Source of the DNA: an uncultured Planctomycetaceae bacterium
GTDB taxonomy: Bacteria; Planctomycetota; Planctomycetia; Planctomycetales; Planctomycetaceae
Reading direction: 5' to 3'
Length of the DNA: 17,641 nucleotides
NCBI GenBank assembly: GCA_903921605.1
Contig: CAIXQV010000672.1
Span: 1 to 17,641 of the forward strand
Part shown: positions 8,486 to 15,494 of the stretch, in pieces
Numbering within the stretch: position 1 is the stretch's first letter
How the letters are laid out: each line of letters starts with the position of its first letter
Translations under genes and position numbers: made by a program
Notes under the pieces: generated by a model
What the model was told of the DNA's origin: nothing
The model's database searches: none
Seen by the model: the letters and a program-made list of their open reading frames with translations, nothing else

Positions 8486-8830
8486 TTAGTCTTTAGTGTC
8501 CAGGGCATTCAGCAGGGCCATCGCATTGTCGACGCTTCCCGTTAACTTCAGGAGTTGCTGAGCAATCTTGATAGCTTCGATCCATTGAGCGGCGCCCACG
8601 GGGTGGCCCTTTTTCCATTGCGTGTTGGTCTGGTTTCGCGTGGTGACCATGTTCCGTTTTGTCTTGACCATCAGGATTCGATCAGAGTTGACCTTATGCC
8701 CGAATTCATCCTTCACCGCGGCCACGACTTCGTTAACGTTTGCTGTTGGCATCCTTTTTATCACCCGCCGAATCGCAGAACTTTTGTCCTTCATCGGATC
8801 CTTAGACTTCGGTGATTTCTTTGCTGCCAT
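8486..8830 (-). CDS. Small basic protein with a helix-turn-helix-like N-terminal half; function unknown
   Basis: 114 residues from ATG 8830; a GTG at 8833 directly before it is an alternative start. ATG is preferred because GGAG lies 8 bases upstream. The N-terminus is Lys/Ser-rich (MAAKKSPKSKDPMKDKSS). It is followed by AIRRVIKRMPTANVNEVVAA and a helix ending VNSDRILMVKTKRN. This spacing (helix, short loop with Ala/Asn, helix 'VVAAVKDEFG', then a basic helix) resembles small helix-turn-helix proteins common in planctomycetes; that is family resemblance from memory, not a search. The C-terminal half (IEAIKIAQQLLKLTGSVDNA) is amphipathic and may be a dimerisation helix. No signal peptide. It is the first gene of the minus-strand run that includes the DUF1592/DUF1552 pair and may be their regulator. 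Codon use and a candidate promoter support it as real. Confidence 0.75.
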   Translation of the reverse strand: MAAKKSPKSKDPMKDKSSAIRRVIKRMPTANVNEVVAAVKDEFGHKVNSDRILMVKTKRNMVTTRNQTNTQWKKGHPVGAAQWIEAIKIAQQLLKLTGSVDNAMALLNALDTKD

Positions 8831-8872
8831 CACTGCATCTCCAGTAAACTTCAGAATGAACCTGAACTTCCA

Positions 8873-8901
8873 AGCTTACCCGCCGGTTCACCCATGGTCA
8901 A
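8873..8901 (-). promoter_or_regulatory. Candidate sigma70-type promoter of the small basic gene
   Basis: On the minus strand TTGACC (8901-8896, five of six consensus bases) is followed after exactly 17 bases by TAAGCT (8878-8873, three of six). The predicted transcript start near 8866 leaves a leader of about 36 bases containing the GGAG ribosome site. The -10 box is weak. Confidence 0.4.
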
Positions 8902-9305
8902 TTCGCATCACCATCCGCTCCAATCGGGTCGATGTGGCCTGGTGACTGAAATCGATACCTCGGCACCATTCGGCCTTTCACCGTTTCCATCTCACAGGAC
9001 CACGGCAAGCCAACGGCACTGTCGGTCGCGTGGAGGGTTATGGCATGACGGGATGGCTTTGTAGTTTTAGGGATGGCTCTGTGGTGAGCATGGCATTCTG
9101 GTCGGCTGTGAATGCTGCTTCTGCCGGAAACGATTCTTATCGTGAGGCGAATCTTGGGAGCACATCTCAGGGCATCAGGATCGGAGTCATTACAGAAAAC
9201 ACGCGAGAGTCAGAAAGTGCACAATGCTCAGGCCTGGGATGTCAGGTTCGCGTGGTTCGGCAGGCATTTCCATCGGAAACCGGGCTTCGAGAAATACGGG
9301 GGCTT

Positions 9306-9336
9306 TAGTATACTGGTCGTGTGAAAACTCGAGGAG
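9306..9336 (+). promoter_or_regulatory. Candidate promoter, operator-like palindrome and ribosome site of the toxin-antitoxin pair
   Basis: TATACT (9309-9314, five of six bases of a -10 box) overlaps the perfect 8-bp palindrome AGTATACT (9307-9314). A strong Shine-Dalgarno sequence GAGGAG (9331-9336) follows, 7 bases before the ATG at 9344. No good -35 box is seen at 16-18 bases. A palindrome on the -10 box would fit repression by the antitoxin or the complex, the usual control of such operons, but binding is inferred. Confidence 0.5.
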
Positions 9337-9343
9337 AAGTCTC

Positions 9344-9571
9344 ATGGTAATTCGCGGGCATTTCGAGAATGGTGTCATTATTCCTGAGGAGCCGATTACT
9401 CTTCCGGAAGGAACGAAGGTGCAGATTGAGGTTGTCGGACCTAAGGCCCAGAAGATGAAGCGGCAAGGGGGAATGTGGAAAGGGCGCGTCGTAATAGCCG
9501 ATGATTTTGACACACTTCCAACTGAAATCGCAGACGCGTTCGGAGTCGGTGTCGATGAAGTTACTCCTTGA
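9344..9571 (+). CDS. DUF104-like (AF2212-type) antitoxin
   Basis: 75 residues. The N-terminal part, MVIRGHFENGVIIPEEPITL, then PEGTKVQIEV, fits the short beta-rich fold of DUF104/AF2212-like antitoxins (pattern: I-x-x-x-F/Y-E-N-G-V-I/F-x-P-x-E-x-x-x-L-P-E-G). The C-terminal tail (GMWKGRVVIADDFDTLPTEI) resembles the toxin-binding tails of VapB/Phd-like antitoxins, with the common ADDFD-L-P signature. It should bind and silence the PIN toxin encoded next and may bind its own promoter. The start at 9344 is chosen over an upstream in-frame ATG at 9224 because it has GAGGAG at the right spacing, because the family begins here, and because the candidate promoter lies between the two. Its stop lies 17 bases inside the toxin gene. 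Confidence 0.85.
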   Translation: MVIRGHFENGVIIPEEPITLPEGTKVQIEVVGPKAQKMKRQGGMWKGRVVIADDFDTLPTEIADAFGVGVDEVTP

Positions 9572-9932
9572 TACGCATGTGTTGTTATGGTGGTTGGATG
9601 ATCCTCTACGCATTTCCGAAGAGGCACGTGATCAAATCTCGAATCCGGACAACGAAGTGCTCGTAAGCGCGGCTTCGTGTTGGGAGATCGAAATTAAACG
9701 AAGCCTCAAAAAGTTGACTGCGCCAGAGGAGATCGACGATGTTATAGGGCAATGTGGATTCGGGGAATTGGCGATTTCGATAGTGCATTCGATCAAGGCC
9801 GGGGCTTTGCCGCTTCATCACCGTGACCCATGCGATGGAATGCTAATTGCTCAGTCAATTTGCGAATCCGCTTTCATGGTAACTCATGACCAAATGTTTG
9901 AGTTGTATGGAGTTCCTCTGATTCCGGCATGA
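9555..9932 (+). CDS. PIN-domain toxin (VapC-like ribonuclease)
   Basis: 125 residues, normal for a VapC-type toxin. The start MKLLLDTHVLLWWLDD is diagnostic of the PIN subgroup that pairs with DUF104/Phd-like antitoxins. Candidate acidic metal-binding residues are D6 (LLDTH), E45 (SCWEIEIK), D94 (DPCDGMLIAQ) and D112 (THDQMFE); the full set looks present. Most relatives have DR before MLIAQ, and here it is DG, a change beside a catalytic Asp. By family it would cleave RNA with Mg2+ or Mn2+; the target is unknown. The gene overlaps the antitoxin by 17 bases, with GGAG at 9542-9545 inside the antitoxin as ribosome site. The in-frame ATG at 9501 is rejected because the family starts at MKLLLDTH. 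Confidence 0.92.
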   Translation: MKLLLDTHVLLWWLDDPLRISEEARDQISNPDNEVLVSAASCWEIEIKRSLKKLTAPEEIDDVIGQCGFGELAISIVHSIKAGALPLHHRDPCDGMLIAQSICESAFMVTHDQMFELYGVPLIPA

Positions 9933-9969
9933 TCGTTTGCTCTCCGCGATACAATGCATGGCAGACGCT

Positions 9970-9999
9970 TTGACGTCCTGTTTATGCTCGGCAAATAGT
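9970..9999 (+). promoter_or_regulatory. Candidate promoter of the lipoprotein hydrolase gene
   Basis: TTGACG (9970-9975, five of six) and AATAGT (9994-9999, four of six) are 18 bases apart. The leader to the ATG at 10124 would be about 118 bases. It lies after the toxin stop, in a 191-base gap in which no terminator hairpin is evident, so read-through from the toxin is also possible. Confidence 0.3.
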
Positions 10000-10123
10000 A
10001 AAAGACCAAAACGGGATGATTTTACGTTCTACTCAAATCATGGACGGCTTTGTGGGTTCAATGCAACCCTAAGAGACCGTTCCCCAAGAGTCCAAGCCAT
10101 CGACCGTCAAAGGATTGAACTCG

Positions 10124-11728
10124 ATGCCAGATCAACGCGTTCTTTCAATTTTGATGTCGCTGATCATGTCGCTGATCATGATGCTGTTCGCGGCGGGCTG
10201 TGGTTCTCAGCCGGAACATGCACCCGAGGCTGATGGAACCACCGCCCAGACGTCACCAGCAGAAGAACAGTCGCCGGACGAATCTCCCGGGCAACTGATC
10301 GCCGATCTTCCCTCGGACATCCGCGAAGTAGGATCGCCAGACACATCTGTTCCAAAAGTTCCGCCAAAGAAGAAGCCTGAAGATTTCGCCCAGCCTGAAA
10401 CAGAGCCACGCGACATTGTTGTCGAGTCCACCGAAAGCGGTGTTGATCCTTCGGGGAGTGGTGTCGATGAACCAATGACTGACGATGAACCAAACTCTGA
10501 GGATCCTGTTGCTGCCAACACCGCCGAAACGGGTAACGATGGTGCGATCGAGTCACCACTGCCACCGCCGACACCAAGACCGGCCGGCTCAATGGCTGTC
10601 CCTCCGGATCCAAAGACGAACGCTGCTGCTCATCCATCTGCCGTCACCAGCAAAACGGTTATTCAACGCGATGGCGTCTCTCAGAAGCACAAAGGGTTCT
10701 CATCCGAACTCGTTTACTTCGCGACCAATCGTGAGCCCTCCGCGGCAGCCACCGCGTTGAAGGATCCCGACCTCTTCTTCGGTGACGAGCCTGGCGATCT
10801 GTCCTATGGCGTGTGCGAGGTCAGCATTCCCTACAAACGAACGCCCGGCACGCTACCGGAGCCCTCAATCTGGTCACTCGAGTTTACTCAGGACCCTCAG
10901 AAGCATGTGGTGCTGATGGAGATTCAACGTCTGCCGGATGCAGACTTCTGGATGGCGTTGAGAAAGAAAGTCGACGCCTCACCCAATCGCCAGCTTATGC
11001 TCTTCGTGCATGGCTATTGTGCCACCTTTCGAGATGCCGCCAGACGTACCGCGCAGATGTCATATGACATGAACTATCAGGGACCGGCGATGTTCTTCAG
11101 TTGGCCGGCCGGGAGTGACCTTGAAGGAATCCAGGAACGAGCCAACTATCTAAAGGATCTGCGTCGCGCGGAGGAGTCCGATGAAGATCTGATTGCCGTC
11201 ATCCAGAATATCAGTCGCTTGTCCGGTGCAAAGCGAGTCCATCTGGTGGCTCACAGCATGGGCAGCTTTATTCTCACCGAAGCATTGAAGACGATTGATG
11301 ACCGTAACGGCAAAAAGGGGGATCCTCCGAGATTCTTTGATCAGGTCGTTATGGCAGCTCCGGATCTGGATGCAAAGGGGTTTGTTAAGTCATCTGGTAA
11401 ACGCCTGCGAGGTTTCAGCCGACGATTTACCGTGTATGCTTCCAGGCAGGATAAGGCTCTGAAGCTTTCAAAATCCGTGAACGGCTTTGAACCGTTAGGG
11501 CTGCTCAATGAGTTCTCGCGGCAGGGAGCTGAGGCGAAATTGTACGAGCTGGTGGATGCGTCGACTGCCGAAAGTGGCTGGTTCGATTCTGGCCATGTCT
11601 ACTACGGAGATATGCCCGAGATGCTGGTCGATCTGGCTTTCGTCTTTCGCGGCATCCCCGCGTCATCACTGCAACGCGGACTTGGTGAAACCCCGCCGCT
11701 GTTTCGCCTGACGTCGCGATCTCGATAG
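10124..11728 (+). CDS. Lipoprotein with C-terminal alpha/beta hydrolase domain (DUF900-type)
   Basis: 534 residues from ATG 10124. A TTG at 10115 in frame is possible, but AGGA (10111-10114) is well spaced (9 bases) for the ATG. The N-terminus is a signal sequence (SILMSLIMSLIMMLFAAGC) ending in a lipobox, FAAG before Cys26, so the protein should be lipid-anchored; residue 27 is Gly, not an inner-membrane retention Asp. Residues about 27-190 are an acidic, Pro/Ser/Thr-rich disordered linker. The hydrolase begins at LVYFATNREP (196-205), a hallmark of DUF900. Oxyanion-side HGYCATF is at 296-302, the nucleophile elbow AHSMGS has Ser378, AAPDLDA supplies Asp414, and DSGHVYYGD supplies His491; together a likely Ser-Asp-His triad. 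Substrate is unknown; an esterase or lipase-like role outside the cytoplasm is an inference from the fold and anchor. Confidence 0.88.
   Translation: MPDQRVLSILMSLIMSLIMMLFAAGCGSQPEHAPEADGTTAQTSPAEEQSPDESPGQLIADLPSDIREVGSPDTSVPKVPPKKKPEDFAQPETEPRDIVVESTESGVDPSGSGVDEPMTDDEPNSEDPVAANTAETGNDGAIESPLPPPTPRPAGSMAVPPDPKTNAAAHPSAVTSKTVIQRDGVSQKHKGFSSELVYFATNREPSAAATALKDPDLFFGDEPGDLSYGVCEVSIPYKRTPGTLPEPSIWSLEFTQDPQKHVVLMEIQRLPDADFWMALRKKVDASPNRQLMLFVHGYCATFRDAARRTAQMSYDMNYQGPAMFFSWPAGSDLEGIQERANYLKDLRRAEESDEDLIAVIQNISRLSGAKRVHLVAHSMGSFILTEALKTIDDRNGKKGDPPRFFDQVVMAAPDLDAKGFVKSSGKRLRGFSRRFTVYASRQDKALKLSKSVNGFEPLGLLNEFSRQGAEAKLYELVDASTAESGWFDSGHVYYGDMPEMLVDLAFVFRGIPASSLQRGLGETPPLFRLTSRSR
10154..10177 (+). 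repeat. Perfect 12-bp tandem duplication inside the signal peptide
   Basis: The unit ATGTCGCTGATC occurs twice back to back (10154-10165 and 10166-10177), followed by another ATG. It is in frame and doubles the residues MSLI in the hydrophobic core of the lipoprotein signal sequence. Confidence 0.9.
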
Positions 11729-11773
11729 CCTGCAGAACTCTTTACGGACACACCACACCGACTTCAGAGGGAC

Positions 11774-11796
11774 GCCACTCCATTTGCTCCAGTGGC
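11774..11796. terminator. Weak hairpin between convergent genes
   Basis: GCCACT (11774-11779) and AGTGGC (11791-11796) form a 6-bp stem with an 11-base loop in the 95-base gap between the lipoprotein hydrolase and the convergent esterase gene. There is no T-run on either side, so intrinsic termination is doubtful. Confidence 0.25.
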
Positions 11797-11823
11797 CACC
11801 CGAACTGCTGGTCGTGTCGTGGT

Positions 11824-12636
11824 CTACTCAAACTTTCGCAGGCTGTCCGTGATATGCTTCAAGCAGATCGGGGCCATGCGATTGAAGTACTCCCACGAAT
11901 GTCCGCCGCCAGTGGTTTCCAAATCTCGCTCATGCAGAATTCCCGATGACGACAGCTTCATGCCCAGGCGAGCGGCCCCGTCGAACCATTCATGATCCTG
12001 AGGGTCACAACAGAAGAACTGATGCCGTGGCCACGCCAGCGGATGCAGGTTCAAAACCACTGTCGCCTGTCGAGCTGCCTCAGCATCCGGAAACATCGTG
12101 TCTAACGGAATCCCGGAACCGTAAAGCTGAAAGAAATCCACTGCCGGAGAAATCGCCGCCACAATGGGAAAGTTCGACGCCTGTCGAAAGGCCAACTGCA
12201 ACACTCCCTGACCGCCCATACTGATTCCCAATAAGGGAATTCGCGGCGGTTGAACACCGAATCGTTGCTCGATAAACGGAACGACAGAATCCAGTAGCCA
12301 ATTCTGAGCTGTGATCTCCGGATGAAAATCGTCACAGATCGCATCCAGCCACCAACTTTGTCCTCCATCCGGGCAAACCGCAGCAAGACCGTTCTGTTGA
12401 AACAGATTACTGAAGACAGTGTTGTCGTTCAGCATGATGCGACCATGTCCGTGCAGAAATAACACCACAGCGTTGGGGGGAACGTTTCCCGATGGAACGA
12501 ATATGTCGACGCGTCGACCGTCCAGTGACTCAGTCGTCCATTGCTTCAGGCAATCGCGTTCATCCCGTTGCGGAGCCGCGGTGGTCTGATCCTGTGTGGA
12601 ATCGCTGCCGAAGAGTCGTTTTAATTGATCGAACAT
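11824..12636 (-). CDS. Alpha/beta hydrolase, putative esterase
   Basis: 270 residues with no signal peptide, so probably cytoplasmic. The fold elements of esterase-D/feruloyl-esterase-like hydrolases are visible: an oxyanion-side LFLHGHGR (59-66), the nucleophile elbow GISMGG with Ser139, a candidate acid at Asp211 or Asp214 (CCDPQDHEW) and the catalytic His246 in GGGHSWEYF. The HSW-x-x-W/F pattern near the end is typical of this esterase group. It most likely cleaves a carboxylic ester; the substrate is unknown. Residues 10-30 look like a flexible, low-complexity leader. It is divergent from the Gfo/Idh/MocA gene with 108 bases between starts, so the two may share a control region. The ribosome site is weak. 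Confidence 0.85.
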   Translation of the reverse strand: MFDQLKRLFGSDSTQDQTTAAPQRDERDCLKQWTTESLDGRRVDIFVPSGNVPPNAVVLFLHGHGRIMLNDNTVFSNLFQQNGLAAVCPDGGQSWWLDAICDDFHPEITAQNWLLDSVVPFIEQRFGVQPPRIPLLGISMGGQGVLQLAFRQASNFPIVAAISPAVDFFQLYGSGIPLDTMFPDAEAARQATVVLNLHPLAWPRHQFFCCDPQDHEWFDGAARLGMKLSSSGILHERDLETTGGGHSWEYFNRMAPICLKHITDSLRKFE

Positions 12637-12701
12637 GAGAGACCATCAGCGGTTAATGCGGAGGAATTTCGGGGTTGTCTGTTCTCGGGCGATGCACACC
12701 C

Positions 12702-12707
12702 TACAAT
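12702..12707 (+). promoter_or_regulatory. Candidate -10 box of the Gfo/Idh/MocA gene
   Basis: TACAAT matches five of six bases of the -10 consensus and would give a leader of about 31 bases to the GTG at 12745. No clear -35 box stands at the right distance (TTGTCT lies 21 bases upstream), so this is weak support. It supports the GTG start over an earlier one. Confidence 0.25.
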
Positions 12708-12744
12708 CCTGCGTCTGCTTCGTTCAACCACAGGGACCATTGAT

Positions 12745-13755
12745 GTGAACAACAAACTCAGGTTCGGGATTTTGGGGACGGCTCGTATCGCCAAATCCGT
12801 GACTCCTCATTTGCAGGCGTCGGCGGCCGCGGAAGTTGTTGCGGTGGGAAGCCGCGAGAAGGGGCGAGCACAGAAATTCGCGGCCGAACTGCAGATTCCT
12901 CAGGCTTTCGGCAGCTATGCTGAGATCCTTCATCATCCCGATATCGACGCCGTTTACATCCCGCTGCCCGCATCCCTGCACTGCGAATATGCCCTGCAGG
13001 CGGCCGCGGCCGGAAAGCATATTCTCTGCGAAAAGCCGCTGGCCGTTTCGGCCGAACAGGCCAAACAAATGATCGACGCAGCCCAACGACATCAGATCGT
13101 GCTGCTGGACGGAACGATGTGGTACCACACGTCCCGCGCGAGAGAAATGAAGACACTGGTTGACAATGGCTCCGTGGGTGAGTTGCGACAGATTACCTCC
13201 GCGTTCACGTTTCCCGGAAACGTTCTGGGGGCAGACAATGTGAGGTTCTCAAAGGCTCTTGGCGGAGGCAGCCTGCTTGATGTCGGCTGGTACTGCGTGG
13301 GGGCAAGCTTGTGGATGTTTAATGATGTTCCCCAGCGAGTCTTTGCGGCAGCTCAGTGGCAGAACCCTGAGAATATCTCCGACAGTGTCGACATGCATAT
13401 GAACGGTTTGATGTGGTTCTCGGGGGATCGAGTCGCCTCATTCGAAAGCGGATTTACGGCGATTCGGCGACGCTGGATCGAGATCGCAGGTTCTCAGGCG
13501 GCACTGGTCTGCGACGACTTTACTCGCCCGTGGAATCCCGAAAAGCCTCGCTTCTGGATTCATGACGCCAACGGTGTTTCTCATCAGCAGGTCTATGAAC
13601 ACCCACCCATCGAACGCTGCCTCGTGGAAGCATTCTGTGACCTTGTTCGCGAACGACAGATTGAGCATCCATGGCTCATGCTGTCATTGAACACACAGCG
13701 AGTCTGTGATGCTCTGATGAAGTCTGCTCGATCAGGAGCTGTGGAGAGCGTTTAA
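12745..13755 (+). CDS. Gfo/Idh/MocA family NAD(P)-dependent oxidoreductase
   Basis: 336 residues, standard length. The start is the GTG at 12745: AGGGA (12732-12736) lies 8 bases upstream and the family begins here with VNNKLRFGILGTARIAKSV. An earlier in-frame ATG at 12625 would add 40 residues with no family resemblance and would overlap the divergent esterase gene. The dinucleotide-binding motif is GILGTARIA (8-16). The PLPASLHCEYALQAAAAGKH stretch (73-92) leads to the signature CEKPLA with Lys97. The GGGSLLDVGWYCV block (173-185) is the conserved C-terminal-domain motif, with Asp179 and Tyr183 as likely catalytic neighbours. By family it oxidises or reduces a sugar, inositol or related polyol; the substrate cannot be read from the sequence. 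No signal peptide is seen. Confidence 0.9.
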   Translation: MNNKLRFGILGTARIAKSVTPHLQASAAAEVVAVGSREKGRAQKFAAELQIPQAFGSYAEILHHPDIDAVYIPLPASLHCEYALQAAAAGKHILCEKPLAVSAEQAKQMIDAAQRHQIVLLDGTMWYHTSRAREMKTLVDNGSVGELRQITSAFTFPGNVLGADNVRFSKALGGGSLLDVGWYCVGASLWMFNDVPQRVFAAAQWQNPENISDSVDMHMNGLMWFSGDRVASFESGFTAIRRRWIEIAGSQAALVCDDFTRPWNPEKPRFWIHDANGVSHQQVYEHPPIERCLVEAFCDLVRERQIEHPWLMLSLNTQRVCDALMKSARSGAVESV

Positions 13756-13787
13756 GCTGCGGGATCACTGCGGAATATTCACGCAGC
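13756..13787. terminator. Hairpin directly after the oxidoreductase gene
   Basis: Immediately after the TAA stop, GCTGCG (13756-13761) can pair with CGCAGC (13782-13787); an alternative shorter hairpin pairs CTGCG (13768-13772) with CGCAG across a 9-base loop. The two are mutually exclusive. No T-run follows. It sits in the 93-base gap between convergent genes. Confidence 0.25.
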
Positions 13788-13848
13788 ACTCATTGAGTAT
13801 CAACCGAACTCGACTGTGCGCCAGTGCGATCGGGAACTGAATCGCAGG

Positions 13849-15291
13849 CTACGAAACCGGCAGCAGTTCAGAAATCGGATCACCGAACGGAAGGATCGGC
13901 ATGGGGCGGCCGCTGTGGTCGAGAAATGACTGCGTCCAGTCGATGCCCAGATGTCGATAGACCGTGGCCCAGAGATCGTTAGGAGTCAAAGGTCGCTCTT
14001 TGGGTTCCTCGCCCTTGGCATTGGTCGAACCAACCACCTGCCCGGTACGCATCCCGCCACCAGCCAGAAGCATGGACATCGCCTGAGGCCAATGGTCGCG
14101 GCCAGGTTGTGATACGCCGGTCTGAGTTCCTGTTTGAGAATTTACACGCGGAGTGCGGCCAAATTCGCCTGTGACCACCAGCATGACTTTGCGATCGAGT
14201 CCTCGATTGTAGATGTCATCCACCAACGCCGTTACGGCTTGGTCATAAATCGGGAAGCGAACTTTGGCATCTGCGAAGATATCACAGTTCACCGCATGAG
14301 AATCCCAGTTATACGTTCCGGCCTTCAGCCATTCGACGCCGGACTGATACGGATTCTCCATCACCATTGTGACGAAGCTGCAGCCCGCTTCGACAAGCCG
14401 CCGCGCCATCAAGGCCCGCTGGCCCCATGCATGTCGACCGTAGCGATCTCGCAGAGCATCCGACTCCTTTGACAGATCGAACGCATTGCGAGCCTGGTCG
14501 CTGGTCAGCATCGTCAAAGCCTGCTGATTAAACTGATCCATCGCGTTCATGACGCCGCTGTCGTCGACACTCCGTCGCAGTCGATCGAAACCTTTCAGCA
14601 GCGAAGTGCGGTCATCAAGCCGTTCTGAAAACGACTGATCGACTGACAGATTTTTAACGGAGAACCCGGCTTCGCTGGGATCTCCGGGAACATTGAACGG
14701 CGTGTAAGAAGGACCAAGATACGCCGCGCCAAAACTGTAAACATCGACGCCGGCTCGTCCGGGTTCTGTTCCTGAGATATAGTTCGGCATGCCTGTGGCA
14801 TAATGCTCGCGGCACTTCGCCACAATCGAACCCACAGCTGGCGCGTCGTTGACGAAGCCGTCGGGGCGAGCAGGCATGCGGCCGGTGAGAAATCGTTTAT
14901 GACCGCCGCCATGGTCGGCAAACTCATGAGCCACCGAACGCACGATCGTGTATCGATCAGCACACTTCGTATGCAGCGGCAACAGTTCGCAGACGTCGAT
15001 CCCTTTGACGTTCGTCGGCACCGGTTTGAAGAGTCCTCGATACTCCTCCGGCGCATCCGGCTTCATGTCGTACATTTCCATATGTGGCGGCCCGCCTGGC
15101 AACCAGATGAAAATGATCGAGGTATCGTCTTTTGCGGTTTTGCGGGACGATGTTTCCGCCGCTGCCGCTTTGAGTCGCAGGATGTCGCTAAGACCCAGCA
15201 TCCCGAGCCCCAGCGATCCAGCTTCCAGAACGCTTCTCCGCGAAACAGGACCGGGACACATGGAAACCGTCCGACGGGCTGGATTGGCCAT
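13849..15291 (-). CDS. DUF1501 Tat-exported protein
   Basis: 480 residues from ATG 15291. This start has GAGGT 9 bases upstream and a candidate promoter in front; a longer in-frame start at 15405 would lie upstream of that promoter and adds an unlikely Arg-rich leader. The Tat signal SRRSVLEAGSLGLGML is at 17-32. DUF1501 landmarks follow: FIWLPGGPPHMEMYDMKP (61-78), then AHEFADHGGGHKRFLTG (121-137), VVTGEFGRTPRVN and RDHWPQAMSMLLAGGG near the C-terminus. The fold is related to sulfatases and alkaline phosphatases, so the His/Asp motifs may bind metal, but no activity is known. In planctomycetes these genes usually follow a DUF1549/DUF1553 gene; here the upstream gene is hemC and no such partner is adjacent. 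Confidence 0.93.
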   Translation of the reverse strand: MANPARRTVSMCPGPVSRRSVLEAGSLGLGMLGLSDILRLKAAAAETSSRKTAKDDTSIIFIWLPGGPPHMEMYDMKPDAPEEYRGLFKPVPTNVKGIDVCELLPLHTKCADRYTIVRSVAHEFADHGGGHKRFLTGRMPARPDGFVNDAPAVGSIVAKCREHYATGMPNYISGTEPGRAGVDVYSFGAAYLGPSYTPFNVPGDPSEAGFSVKNLSVDQSFSERLDDRTSLLKGFDRLRRSVDDSGVMNAMDQFNQQALTMLTSDQARNAFDLSKESDALRDRYGRHAWGQRALMARRLVEAGCSFVTMVMENPYQSGVEWLKAGTYNWDSHAVNCDIFADAKVRFPIYDQAVTALVDDIYNRGLDRKVMLVVTGEFGRTPRVNSQTGTQTGVSQPGRDHWPQAMSMLLAGGGMRTGQVVGSTNAKGEEPKERPLTPNDLWATVYRHLGIDWTQSFLDHSGRPMPILPFGDPISELLPVS

Positions 15292-15352
15292 GGCTGAGTT
15301 ACCTCGAAAGCTGCGGAGTACACGTCGGGCGGGAAAACACGGGGCTACACGG

Positions 15353-15381
15353 ATTCTGGGCCACTTTTGGCGGGGAGTCAA
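15353..15381 (-). promoter_or_regulatory. Candidate promoter of the DUF1501 gene
   Basis: On the minus strand TTGACT (15381-15376, five of six) and CAGAAT (15358-15353, four of six) are exactly 17 bases apart. The predicted transcript start near 15346 leaves a leader of about 55 bases before ATG 15291. Confidence 0.45.
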
Positions 15382-15494
15382 CAGTTCATCATCTAATGTC
15401 GGCAATTCGTCGAGCGGATCATGATGGTCGTTCGGTTCAGGGCTATGCCGTTAATTGATTTCTTCTGAGCCGTTAAGACATCGCAAACCGGCCG

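Larger units (their letters stand above)
8831..9343. other. Gene-free stretch of 513 bases between divergent transcription units
   Basis: It holds the candidate minus-strand promoter of the small gene (8873-8901) and the candidate plus-strand promoter of the toxin-antitoxin pair (about 9306-9336). Open frames here (for example one from 9030 and one from 9112) have no ribosome sites or family resemblance. A degenerate direct repeat of 12 bases, GGGATGGCTTTG at 9050-9061 and GGGATGGCTCTG at 9070-9081, lies 20 bases apart start to start. I see no tRNA or clear hairpin-terminator. Confidence 0.5.

Noticed and set aside
9224..9343. N-terminal extension of the antitoxin from an upstream in-frame ATG
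   Set aside because: The extension has no family resemblance, the strong GAGGAG ribosome site serves the ATG at 9344, and the candidate -10 box lies inside the extension.
12625..12744. N-terminal extension of the Gfo/Idh/MocA protein
   Set aside because: It would overlap the divergent esterase start, and the dinucleotide-binding fold begins immediately after the GTG at 12745 with AGGGA properly spaced.
15292..15405. N-terminal extension of the DUF1501 protein
   Set aside because: It adds 38 Arg/Pro-rich residues before a Tat signal that should be near the N-terminus, and a promoter candidate sits inside it.
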